From: Halobacteriales archaeon QS_1_68_20
GTDB lineage: Archaea; Halobacteriota; Halobacteria; Halobacteriales; PXRE01
Assembly: GCA_003021085.1 (NCBI GenBank)
Contig: PXRE01000015.1
Location: 97,234-161,233, forward strand
Direction of reading: 5' to 3'
DNA: 64,000 nucleotides
Positions 44,353 to 52,398 of the stretch are shown piece by piece. The notes under the pieces were generated by a model. It did no database searches. It worked only from the letters and a program-made list of their open reading frames with translations, and was not told where the DNA came from. A program made the translations under genes and the position numbers. Each line of letters begins with the position of its first letter. Position 1 is the first letter of the stretch.

Positions 44353-45302
44353 GCAGTCACCCCCGTCTCGACGGGGTCGCCGCCGTCACCCCGGCCGTTG
44401 CCGGTGTAACGGTTGAACAGTTCTTCCAGGGAGGTCTCCTCGGAGACGATGTCCGTGACCGTCGTTCGATCGTCGAGCGCGCGGACGACGTCGACCTTCA
44501 CCGTCGGGTCCTCGCAGACGGCGGTGACCGTCCCTTCCCCGACGGTGACCTCGCGGACACCGTCGAGGTCTCCCAGACCCAGTGGCTCGGGAACGTCGGC
44601 CACGTCGACTTCGACGACCGACGTCCCGCCCGACTCCTCCCTCAGGTTCTCGATGGTGTCCATCTCGACGAGCGATCCGTCGTGGAGGATGCCGACCCGG
44701 TCGCAGACTGCGCCGACCTGTCCCAGGAGGTGACTGGAGAAAAACACCGTCGTGCCGTCCTGGGCCTGCTCGCGGATGAGTTCCCGCATCTCCTGCATCC
44801 CGGTTGGATCCAGCCCCGAGGAGGGCTCGTCGAGGATCAACAGGTCGGGGTCGCCGACGAGCGCCATCGCCAGCGCCAGTCGCTGGCGCATTCCCTTCGA
44901 GAAACCGCCGGCTTGCCGGTCGGCCGCCTCCGGGATGCCGACCGCATCCAGCAAGGCGTCCACGTCGTCGTCGGTCCCCTTCGTGTCCTTGACCCACTCG
45001 ACGTGCTCGCGGGCCGTCAGCCGTTCGAACACCTCGTATCCCTCGGGCAGGATGCCCACCCGCTCCCGGAGGCGGGTCGCCTCCGTCCGTGCGTCCATGC
45101 CGAGCACCTCGGCGGTGCCAGCGGTCGGTTCCACGAACCCCAGCAACATGTTGATCGTCGTCGACTTGCCGGCGCCGTTCGGGCCGAGGAAGCCGAACAC
45201 CTCCCCCTCCTCGACGACCAGGTCCAGGTCGTCGACGGCCACGACTCCGGCCTCCCCGGAGCCGTACCGTTTGGTAAGGCCGTCCATCTCGATTGCGACC
45301 AT
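44349..45302 (-). CDS. ABC transporter ATPase (module 1)
   Basis: A 317-residue ATPase. Walker A is GPNGAGKST, the Q-loop region VGILPEGYEVFERL, the signature FSKGMRQRLALAMAL, Walker B LLILDEPSSGLDP, and the H-loop FFSSHLLGQV. The C-terminal 100 residues form a regulatory subdomain. AT-rich DNA at 45312-45350 carries the promoter. The gene at 46302-47214 is a close paralogue and is broken, so module 1 is the intact one. Confidence 0.94.
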   Translation of the reverse strand: MVAIEMDGLTKRYGSGEAGVVAVDDLDLVVEEGEVFGFLGPNGAGKSTTINMLLGFVEPTAGTAEVLGMDARTEATRLRERVGILPEGYEVFERLTAREHVEWVKDTKGTDDDVDALLDAVGIPEAADRQAGGFSKGMRQRLALAMALVGDPDLLILDEPSSGLDPTGMQEMRELIREQAQDGTTVFFSSHLLGQVGAVCDRVGILHDGSLVEMDTIENLREESGGTSVVEVDVADVPEPLGLGDLDGVREVTVGEGTVTAVCEDPTVKVDVVRALDDRTTVTDIVSEETSLEELFNRYTGNGRGDGGDPVETGVTA

Positions 45303-45411
45303 GGATGAAACACAGAATATGCTGGTATTAAAACTTTATATTACCGATAAGTACTGGGGTGTAATCGGAGGGCCGACGTGCCGGGGACCGGGAGCGTAGT
45401 CGGGCGGATCG

Positions 45412-46305
45412 CTACCCCAGGTCGGCGTCGCGGAACCGGAGGTAGCCCAGGGCGGCCGGGACGACGCCCCAGGCCAGCAGGACGACGACCAGCACCCATT
45501 CGGAGAGGTAGAAGGGCAGTTCCCCGGCCACGCGGTTGGCGAGTTCGAGTTGCTCGGGCGTGGCCCCCGCGGTGTCCTCGACGGGGAGCAGGACCGGCGA
45601 CCCGATGGAAATTTCGAAGATGGAGTCCGCCAGCGCCCGGAACGCCTCGATGGGGCTGAGTCGTTTCAGCAGGAAGTACCAGGCCTCGACCTGGATTCCC
45701 GGCCGGGTGCCGTTGAGGACGTAGTAGACGCCGGCGGCGATGGGTTCCCAGAACATCAAAAAGAGGAGGTAGATGCCGATGACGGCGGCCATCGCCTTCC
45801 CCCGGGTGGCGCTGGCGGCGGAGATGCCGACCCCGAGGCCGGTGAACGCGAGGCCGAACAGCAGGACGCTGGCGAACAGGCCGAGGGTCGCCCCCGCCTC
45901 GGGGACGCCGTAGACGACGACGGCCAGCCCGAGCGTGACGACTAGACCGACCAGCAGCGCCGACCCGATGACCACCGCGCGGCCGACGAGCTTGCCGGCG
46001 ACCACGTCGAACCGGGTGAAGGGGTAGCTCAGCAGGACGCGGATGCTCCCCGAGCGGCGCTCGCCGACGACGGACATGTAGGCCGCGATCAGCGCGACCA
46101 GCGGGACGAACAACTGGGCGAGTTCCGCGACGAACGCCAGGCCCATCTCGGCCTCTACCTCCACGTCCGAGGGGAACGCCGCGCCCGCGACGAGCAACAG
46201 CAGGCCCATGAACGATACGAACACGCCGACGACGCCCCAGACCATCTTCGAGCGGACGGCGTCCGCGAAGTCCTTGCGGGCGACGTCGCGCCAGGTGGTC
46301 GTCAC
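45412..46305 (-). CDS. ABC-2 type transporter permease (module 2)
   Basis: A 297-residue membrane protein paralogous to 43504-44352, sharing AAYMSVVGERRSGSIRVLLS (coupling region), FDVVAGKLVGRAVVIG and a closing ALGYLRFRDADLG. It overlaps its ATPase gene by four bases. As the ATPase is frameshifted, this permease may be orphaned or may work with the ATPase of module 1. Confidence 0.9.
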   Translation of the reverse strand: MTTTWRDVARKDFADAVRSKMVWGVVGVFVSFMGLLLLVAGAAFPSDVEVEAEMGLAFVAELAQLFVPLVALIAAYMSVVGERRSGSIRVLLSYPFTRFDVVAGKLVGRAVVIGSALLVGLVVTLGLAVVVYGVPEAGATLGLFASVLLFGLAFTGLGVGISAASATRGKAMAAVIGIYLLFLMFWEPIAAGVYYVLNGTRPGIQVEAWYFLLKRLSPIEAFRALADSIFEISIGSPVLLPVEDTAGATPEQLELANRVAGELPFYLSEWVLVVVLLAWGVVPAALGYLRFRDADLG

Positions 46306-47214
46306 GTCGACACCTCCTCTCTCGTGGTGGCGCGGTCCCCGACGTCCATCTCGTCGGTCGTGTAGGCGGTGAACACGTCCTCCAGGGACGCGCCCTCCGA
46401 GTCGACGTCGAGGATCTCCGTGCCCTCGTTGGTCAGGCGGGTGACGACCTTGGCTTTCGCACGCGGGTCGCTACAGGAGACCCGGAGCAGGCCGTCCTCC
46501 TGGGAGACCGACTCGACGCCCTCGACGTCGGACACGTCGACGGTCGGCGGTTCGGCGACGCGCAACTTCAACTGCGACCTTGCGCCGACGGCTTCCCGCA
46601 GGCCGTCGACGGTGTCGGTCGCAGACGGCTTCGACCTGCCCGAGGATGTGGCTGGAGAAGAACACGGTCGTCCCGCGGTCGGCCTCCTCGCGGACCAGTT
46701 CCCGCATCTGGCGGATGCCGTGGGGATCCAGCCCCGAGGAGGGTTCGTCGAGGATCAGCAGGTCGGGGTCGCCGACCAGCGCCATCCCGAGACCGAGGCG
46801 CTGTTGCATCCCCTTCGAGTAGTCCGCTACCGGGCGGTCGGCGTCGTCGGGGTCCAGTCCCACCCGGTCGAGCAACGCGTCGGGGTCGTCGTCGGCGTCC
46901 TTCCAGTCGACCGCGAACTCCAGGTGGCGCCGTCCCGTGAGCCGTTCGTACAGGCCGAAGCCCTCCGGGAGGACGCCGGTCCGCTCGCGGACGGCCTCGG
47001 AGTCGCGGTGGACGTCGTATCCCAGCACCTCGGCGTGGCCGTCGGTCGGCCGGACGAAGTCCAGTAGCATGTTGATCGTCGTGGACTTGCCGGCGCCGTT
47101 GGACCCGAGGAAGCCGAACACCTCACCCTCCTCGACGGTCAAATCCAGGTCGTCGACCGCCAGGACCGACTCCCCGAACCGCTTGGTCAGGCCGGTCGTC
47201 TCGATTATTGCCAT
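46302..47214 (-). pseudogene. ABC transporter ATPase (module 2), disrupted by internal deletion
   Basis: ATG 47214 begins a normal ATPase: Walker A GSNGAGKST, signature YSKGMQQRLGLGMAL, Walker B LLILDEPSSGLDP and H-loop FFSSHILGQV. After EAVCDR (near 46620) the frame changes. The other frame resumes at DTVDGLREAVGARS and runs into the C-terminal domain that ends at 46302. Aligned to the paralogue at 44349-45302 (CDRVGILHDGSLVEMDTIEN), 38 bases covering VGILxDGxLVxM are missing. This is too large for a usual base-calling error, so I infer real gene damage; re-initiation downstream is unlikely to restore an ATPase. Confidence 0.8.
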
Positions 47215-47316
47215 CCTATTCAAAGGTTCGGTCCTCCCGACCAATAAACGGGACCCACGGTTTCACGCGGTGAAGTCCCGACACGCATTTAATAGCCGTT
47301 CACGAACACGTTGCTC

Positions 47317-47658
47317 GTGAGCGAGGAGTGCGGCGTCGAGGAGGTCGCGGCCGTCCTCGAAGACGAGTGTGCGCGCACCATCCTCGCCAGCACGAGCGAA
47401 CGACCGATGTCAGTCGAGGACCTCGCCGAGCGCTGTGACGCCTCGAAACCGACCATCTACCGCCGGATCGACGACCTCCGGGCCTGCGACATGCTGGCGG
47501 CCCGGACCAGGCCCGACGAAGAGGGCCACCACTACGAGGTGTACAGCGCACGTCTCGACCGCGTCACGGTCGAACTGGCCGACGGCGAGTTCGACCTCCA
47601 CGTCGAACGCACCGAAGACATGTCGGACCGGTTCACGCGCCTGATCGAGGAGATGTAA
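47317..47658 (+). CDS. Winged-helix (ArsR-like) regulator
   Basis: A 113-residue DNA-binding protein: TILASTSERPMSVEDLAERC and KPTIYRRIDDLRACDML form the HTH, HHYEVYSARLDRV the wing, and an acidic helix ends it. The start is GTG 47317, preceded by ATTTAAT at 47287-47293 about 27 bases upstream, giving a leaderless transcript. It is co-transcribed with a small membrane protein, a pairing often seen for this HTH type in Halobacteria. It lies divergently from ABC module 2 and could control it. Confidence 0.85.
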   Translation: MSEECGVEEVAAVLEDECARTILASTSERPMSVEDLAERCDASKPTIYRRIDDLRACDMLAARTRPDEEGHHYEVYSARLDRVTVELADGEFDLHVERTEDMSDRFTRLIEEM

Positions 47659-47660
47659 CG

Positions 47661-47966
47661 ATGGCGGTCATGCAACTTTCGGATCCGTCGCTGGCCGAAC
47701 TCGCGCTGATCGCCAGCGAGTTCGTCACCTTGTTCCTGGGACTGGCGATCTCCTACATCGCCTACCGGGGCTACCGGCGCAACGACAGTCGGCCGATGCT
47801 GTTCATCGCGCTGGGGTTCGTGCTGGTCGTCGGAATTCCCGGCGTGCTGGGGGCCCTCTTCGTGTTCGCTGGAATCGGCGACAGGATGGTGGTGGCCGGC
47901 GTCACCCAGGTCAGCGAACTCGCCGGCATGGCGAGTATCTTCTACGCGTTGCGGACGACACCCTAG
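47661..47966 (+). CDS. Small three-TM membrane protein (DUF7521-like)
   Basis: A 101-residue protein with three hydrophobic segments (ALIASEFVTLFLGLAISYIA, LFIALGFVLVVGIPGVLGAL, and a third near the end). It has the YRGYRRNDSRPMLF loop seen in haloarchaeal proteins paired with ArsR-like regulators. It may sense membrane state or anchor the regulator. Two bases separate it from the HTH gene. Its last four bases overlap the convergent S9 peptidase. Confidence 0.78.
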   Translation: MAVMQLSDPSLAELALIASEFVTLFLGLAISYIAYRGYRRNDSRPMLFIALGFVLVVGIPGVLGALFVFAGIGDRMVVAGVTQVSELAGMASIFYALRTTP

Positions 47967-49765
47967 ACGTGGTCGTCGAGGAAGTCGACGATGCTCGTGT
48001 AGGCCTCGATGCGGTTCTCTAGCTTCGAGAAGCCGTGGCCTTCGTCCTCGAAGACGAGCAGTTCGACGGGGACTCCCTGCTTCTCGGCCTCCTCGGCGAT
48101 CTGTTCGGCCTCCCCGACGGGCACCCGCGGGTCGTTGGCGCCGTGGGCGACGAACAGCGGCGCCGCGATGTGCTCGACGTTGTTGGTCGGCGATATCTCC
48201 TCGAGGAACTCCCGGTCGTCCTCGAGGCTGCCGTACTCGGCCTCCCGGAGTGAGCGCCGCCAGTCGCCGGTGTTCTCGAGGAAGGTGACGAAGTTTGCGA
48301 TGCCGACGATGTCGACGCCGGCGGCCCACAGGTCCGGGTACTCCGTCAGCGCCGCAAGCACCATGAATCCCCCGTAGGACCCGCCCATGGCGGCGATGCG
48401 GTCCTGGTCGACCACCGGATGGTCGTGGAGCCAGTCGACCCCGGCCCGGATGTCCTTTACCGAGTCCATCCGCTTTTCCACGTCGTCGAGGTGCGTGTAG
48501 GCCTTGCCGTAGCCGCTGGATCCCCTGACGTTCGGTTCGAAGACCGCGTACCCCCGGTGGAGGAAGTACTGGGTGACCGGCGAGAACGCGGGCCGGCGTT
48601 GGCTCTCGGGACCGCCGTGGATGTCGACGACGACCGGCGTCTGGCCCGCCTCGTAGTCCTCGGGCAGCGAGAAGAACGCGGGGATCTCCCGGCCGTCGAA
48701 CGACTCGAAGTGGACCAGTTCGGTGTCGACGAACGTCTCCCGCGGGATGCCGGCCGTCGGGGCGTTCGTCCACCGGGTCGCCTCGCCGGACTCGACGTCG
48801 ACGACGTGGACGTTCCCGTTCTCGGTCCGGGAGTTGGTCGTGATCACGAACCGGTCGGCGCCGGGGGCGAAGTCGATGGCGCCCATCACGTCGCCGTCCA
48901 CGTCGGGGTCCGGGAACGTGTCGTAGGTCGTCTCGCCGGTGAACTCGGCGACGGTCACGTCGGTGTAGCCGTCGACGTTGCGGGTGTAGACGAACCGGCC
49001 GCTGTCCTGGTCGACTTCGATGCCGTCGACGTTCCACTCACCGCCGTCCTCGACCGTCTCCATGTCGCCGGTCTCGACGTCGACCCGGGCCAGGTACATG
49101 GTGTCGGACCCGTCGTCGGTACAGCAGTAGACCGCATCGCCGTTCGGTCCCCACTCCAGGCTCTGGTATCGGACCTCGCCCTCGTGGGGCGTCAGGTGGC
49201 GCAGGTCGCCGCCGGTGGCGTCGAGCACGTACACGTCGTGGTCGAAGTTCGACCGGGCCTCGTGGACGAGCAACTGCTCGTCGTCCGGGCTCCACTCCAC
49301 CACGGAGATCCACCCGTCGCCCTCGTAGACCATGGTCGCGTCGTCGCCCCGTTCGGTCCGGTGCTGGACGTAGATGTCGAACTCTGCGGGGTTGCGCCGG
49401 TTGGAGGCGAACGCGAACCGCTCGCCGTCGCTGGACCATCCGCCCCAGCGATGCTTGGCGTCGGGGTGCTCCGTCAGCGGGGTAATCGTCCCGTCGTCGC
49501 CGTCCAGCAGGTAAAACTGCGCGTGCTCGTCGCCGCCCTGGTCCATCCCGAAGACGAGTTCGTCGCGGACGGGCGAGTAGTCCGCGAAGGTCACCCGCTC
49601 GTCGTAGAACGTCCGTTGCTCCGGCCAGGCCTGGGGTCCGTCCAGAGTCCACACCTGGTAGACGCCCGTCGTGTCCAGCAAGAACGACACCTGCTCCCCC
49701 TCCGGCCCGAACGACGCCGCACGCGCGGTCCGGACGTTGAGGAACCGCTTGAGGTCGTAGGTCAT
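47963..49765 (-). CDS. S9 family prolyl oligopeptidase-type peptidase
   Basis: A 600-residue enzyme. Residues 1-350 form a WD-like beta propeller with repeated strands. The alpha/beta-hydrolase domain follows with HGGPESQ (oxyanion loop), nucleophile Ser in AAMGGSYGGFM, Asp in GANDPRVPV and His in DEGHGFS. It would cleave short peptides or acyl-peptides in the cytoplasm; no signal peptide is seen. ATG 49765 has ACTTTTCG-like AT-rich DNA upstream (49782-49808). Confidence 0.93.
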   Translation of the reverse strand: MTYDLKRFLNVRTARAASFGPEGEQVSFLLDTTGVYQVWTLDGPQAWPEQRTFYDERVTFADYSPVRDELVFGMDQGGDEHAQFYLLDGDDGTITPLTEHPDAKHRWGGWSSDGERFAFASNRRNPAEFDIYVQHRTERGDDATMVYEGDGWISVVEWSPDDEQLLVHEARSNFDHDVYVLDATGGDLRHLTPHEGEVRYQSLEWGPNGDAVYCCTDDGSDTMYLARVDVETGDMETVEDGGEWNVDGIEVDQDSGRFVYTRNVDGYTDVTVAEFTGETTYDTFPDPDVDGDVMGAIDFAPGADRFVITTNSRTENGNVHVVDVESGEATRWTNAPTAGIPRETFVDTELVHFESFDGREIPAFFSLPEDYEAGQTPVVVDIHGGPESQRRPAFSPVTQYFLHRGYAVFEPNVRGSSGYGKAYTHLDDVEKRMDSVKDIRAGVDWLHDHPVVDQDRIAAMGGSYGGFMVLAALTEYPDLWAAGVDIVGIANFVTFLENTGDWRRSLREAEYGSLEDDREFLEEISPTNNVEHIAAPLFVAHGANDPRVPVGEAEQIAEEAEKQGVPVELLVFEDEGHGFSKLENRIEAYTSIVDFLDDHV

Positions 49766-50490
49766 TGTAAAGAAACACCGCGGACGAGATTCAAAATTCT
49801 TACTTTTCGTATCAACGAGTTTCGGGTGGATCCCCCGTCACGCTCCGTTCGTCGTCCCGGGTCGCGTGGACGTCGGGTCCCGACGGCGCGTGCTCCCGAC
49901 GGGGCCAGGTTCGATCACCGCCACCGGCCACGACCGCCGACCCGTCTCCGAACCGAACTCGGGTGGGGCGTTTCCCCCGACAGGCTCGCGATCCAACGGT
50001 CGTGCATTTATAATTTTTTATGAGGATATCACATTTGTTACCGGACATGCCTACGTATCCAATCGAACGGCACATGCGGTACAGGGCGCTGAGGGATCCG
50101 AAGTTCGGCCATCCGGAGACAGTGCAGCGACACAACGGCGTAGTCGGCGAAGCCGCCATCCCCTTCGGGGGCGGCGACTTCGCCTCGCCCACCAACAGCA
50201 TTTTGAGCCAACGTCACCACTTGTTCGGTGAAGCGGGAGATCTTCGACAGAGGCATCGACAGTCTCCCGCTTCAACTCCTTTGAACTGACGACTCACCTC
50301 GCCGCCGTCTAGTGATTTATCAGATCCTAACGTATTGAAACCTCCGGTAGTGCCGGTTTCGGGGTCCTGGTTTTCCCGGCTACGCCGGGCGTGCCGGCCG
50401 CGTTGCAAGTGGGGGATGGGACCTCGGCGATCGATCGAGCCTGGCGGGACTACGAATGGTTTTTACCCCCCCGATTCGTTGCTGGCGCAC
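49766..50490. other. Gap with an insertion-sequence fragment
   Basis: This stretch of 725 bases has no intact gene. It holds a transposase 5' fragment (50113-50256) and an AT-rich patch at 50003-50040. The promoter of the glycosyltransferase is at its right end (GGTTTTTA, 50458-50465, 28 bases before ATG 50491). Nothing else is recognised. Confidence 0.6.
50113..50256 (-). mobile_element. IS5-family transposase fragment (first 48 codons)
   Basis: From ATG 50256 the minus strand reads MPLSKISRFTEQVVTLAQNA, GRGEVAAPEGDGGFADYA and VVSLHCLR. This is the conserved N-terminus of an IS5-type transposase common in Halobacteria. After SLHCLR the similarity stops and unrelated sequence follows (frame ends at 50038). 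The catalytic DDE region is absent, so this is a dead remnant. The IS end probably lies between 50257 and about 50345, but I cannot place the inverted repeat without its partner. Confidence 0.65.
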
Positions 50491-51555
50491 ATGCGCGTCG
50501 CCGTGGTGTCGTTGCGGACGCCGGAGGACGACGACACCGCTGCCGCCCGCCGGACGGCACGCACGGCGCGATTGCTGGCCGACCGGGGCCACGACGTCAC
50601 CGTCTTCTGTTCCCGGTGGTGGGACGGCCACGAACACGAGCGCACGGAGGGCGACGTACGGTACGTCGCCATCACCGAGGACCCCGTGGCGCCCTGGTTG
50701 TTCGCGCTCGCGTTGCCCCTGATGCTGTTGCAGTTCGACCCGGACGCCATCCACGTCGCTCACGACCCGCCCGAGCAGGTGCTGGGGGCGAAACTCGGGG
50801 GACTGCTCGCACGCGCGCCCGTGGTGGTCGACTGGTACGGCGACCCGAAGCATCCGGGGTCCGAGGCGACGAGACGGCTCTCGGTCCGCTGGCCGGAGAA
50901 GGTGATCGTCCCTTCCCGACTCGTCGGGACCTGGGTCCGGGAACTCGGCGCGGACGACGACGCCGTCTCTGTCGTCCCCGAGTCGGTGGACATGTCCCTG
51001 GTCAAGAACGCGCCCGTCGAGGGGGACGCCGACGTGGTCTACGCCAGGCGACTGGACGAGGACGCCAACGTCGAGAGCCTTCTCCTGGCGCTGGCGGAAC
51101 TCCGCGAGCGCGACTGGCAGGCGCTGATCGTCGGGGACGGTCCGGAACGGGACCGCTACGAGCAACAGGCCGCGGACCTCCGCATCGACGACCGCGTGGA
51201 GTTCGCCGGGGACCTCCCGCAGATGATCCGTCTGGGCCGCTACCGTTCGGCCCAGGTGTTCGTCCAGACGGCGACGAAGGAGTGTTTCGCCACCGAACTG
51301 CTGTGGGCGATGGCCGCCGGGTGCGTCGGGGTCGTCGAGTACCAGGCCGACTCCAGCGCCCACGAACTGATCGAGCACCGCGAGCGCGGCATCCGCACCA
51401 CCAACGACGTCGAACTCTCCGAGGCCATCGTGGAAGCGAGCCAGCGCCCCGACCTGGACGTCGACGAGTCGTTAGCGGACTACGACCAGGACGTCGTCGT
51501 CGGTGAGTTCGTGGAGTGCTACCGCGAGGCCCAGGAGTCGTTCGGCCTGTTCTGA
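50491..51555 (+). CDS. Glycosyltransferase family 4 (GT-B)
   Basis: A 354-residue glycosyltransferase. The N-terminal Rossmann half has ARTARLLADRGHDVTVFCSR and DPDAIHVAHDPPEQ. The C-terminal half has VIVPSRLVGTWVRELG, LIVGDGPERDRYEQQA and the donor-site ATKECFATELLWAMAAGCVG with a Glu pair (here KECFATE). It probably transfers a sugar from a nucleotide donor in lipid, surface glycan or N-glycan synthesis. ATG 50491 is leaderless relative to a TATA box at 50458. Confidence 0.88.
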   Translation: MRVAVVSLRTPEDDDTAAARRTARTARLLADRGHDVTVFCSRWWDGHEHERTEGDVRYVAITEDPVAPWLFALALPLMLLQFDPDAIHVAHDPPEQVLGAKLGGLLARAPVVVDWYGDPKHPGSEATRRLSVRWPEKVIVPSRLVGTWVRELGADDDAVSVVPESVDMSLVKNAPVEGDADVVYARRLDEDANVESLLLALAELRERDWQALIVGDGPERDRYEQQAADLRIDDRVEFAGDLPQMIRLGRYRSAQVFVQTATKECFATELLWAMAAGCVGVVEYQADSSAHELIEHRERGIRTTNDVELSEAIVEASQRPDLDVDESLADYDQDVVVGEFVECYREAQESFGLF

Positions 51556-51618
51556 GGACCGGAAGATTCGGATCGAGCGTCCCGTAATTTTATTTGAACG
51601 GCCGTCGGCCAACGGTCC

Positions 51619-52256
51619 ATGGCACTCGATAACTATTCACGAGGGCAACGATTCGCGCTCGGGGGCGTGCTGGTCGGCGGCGTGGGTGCGTTCCTCCCCT
51701 GGATCGAGGCGTCGGCCTTCGGCTTCTCGCGGTCGATCACGGGCGTCCAGGGCGGCGACGGGTACGTCGTCCTGATCGCCGCGGGGGTGCTGGCCCTGAC
51801 CGTCGTCGTCGGCGAGTGGGGTCGCAAGAGCAGAATCCTCGGGGGCCTCGCGATCACGGTCGTCGGACTCATGTATGCTCCGATCCCACCCTCGGCATCG
51901 AGTTCGATTCGGCGGAACAGCGGGAGATGGCCCGGACGCTGTTGAACCCGGCCTTCAGGCTGTACGTCACGGCGCTGGGCGGGGTCCTCGGCCTCGTCGG
52001 CGTCTGGATGGGCCCGGACGAGCAGGCGACTCCCGACCAGTCCCAGCGAGGGCCGCCCTCACAGGGGCACTCTCCCCAGCAGCAACCGCCTCGACGACCA
52101 TCACAGGAACAACCGCCACAGCAACCGGAGCAGGGACGACAGCCACCACGGCAGGACGAACCGGACGGCCGAGACGGCCAGGACCGGCAACCGGCGGAGC
52201 GACGACGACAGGGCCATCGACCGGACGAACGACGACGACAGGACGACCGACGGTAG
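51619..52256 (+). pseudogene. Small membrane protein, frameshifted
   Basis: ATG 51619 begins a protein with hydrophobic segments RFALGGVLVGGVGAFLPWIE and GYVVLIAAGVLALTVVVGEW, and a third ending GLMYAP. Near 51879-51884 the frame shifts by one base, after which another frame gives DPTLGIEFDSAEQREMARTL and a last helix YVTALGGVLGLVGVWMG. A Gln/Pro/Arg-rich tail ends at 52256. The rejoined protein would have four membrane helices. A promoter (TTTTATTTG, about 51586) lies 30 bases upstream. Function is unknown. Confidence 0.65.
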
Positions 52257-52354
52257 TGGTCAGCGGATCAGCGCCGTCGAACGGCAAGCGGCCGCCGCCG
52301 CCGGGCGCCACTCCCGCTCTCCGGGCGAGTGCGGTCGAGAAGGGCCAGGACGGG

Positions 52355-52382
52355 TATATGAATATATGCACATATTCATATA
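52355..52382. terminator. AT-only 11-bp perfect inverted repeat
   Basis: TATATGAATAT and ATATTCATATA flank ATGCAC. The element sits between the convergent 3' ends of the membrane-protein gene and folCP, 17 bases beyond the folCP stop. A bidirectional terminator or RNA 3'-end hairpin is the likeliest role; a protein-binding site is possible. Confidence 0.5.
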
Positions 52383-52398
52383 TGGGACGAGACGGCCG

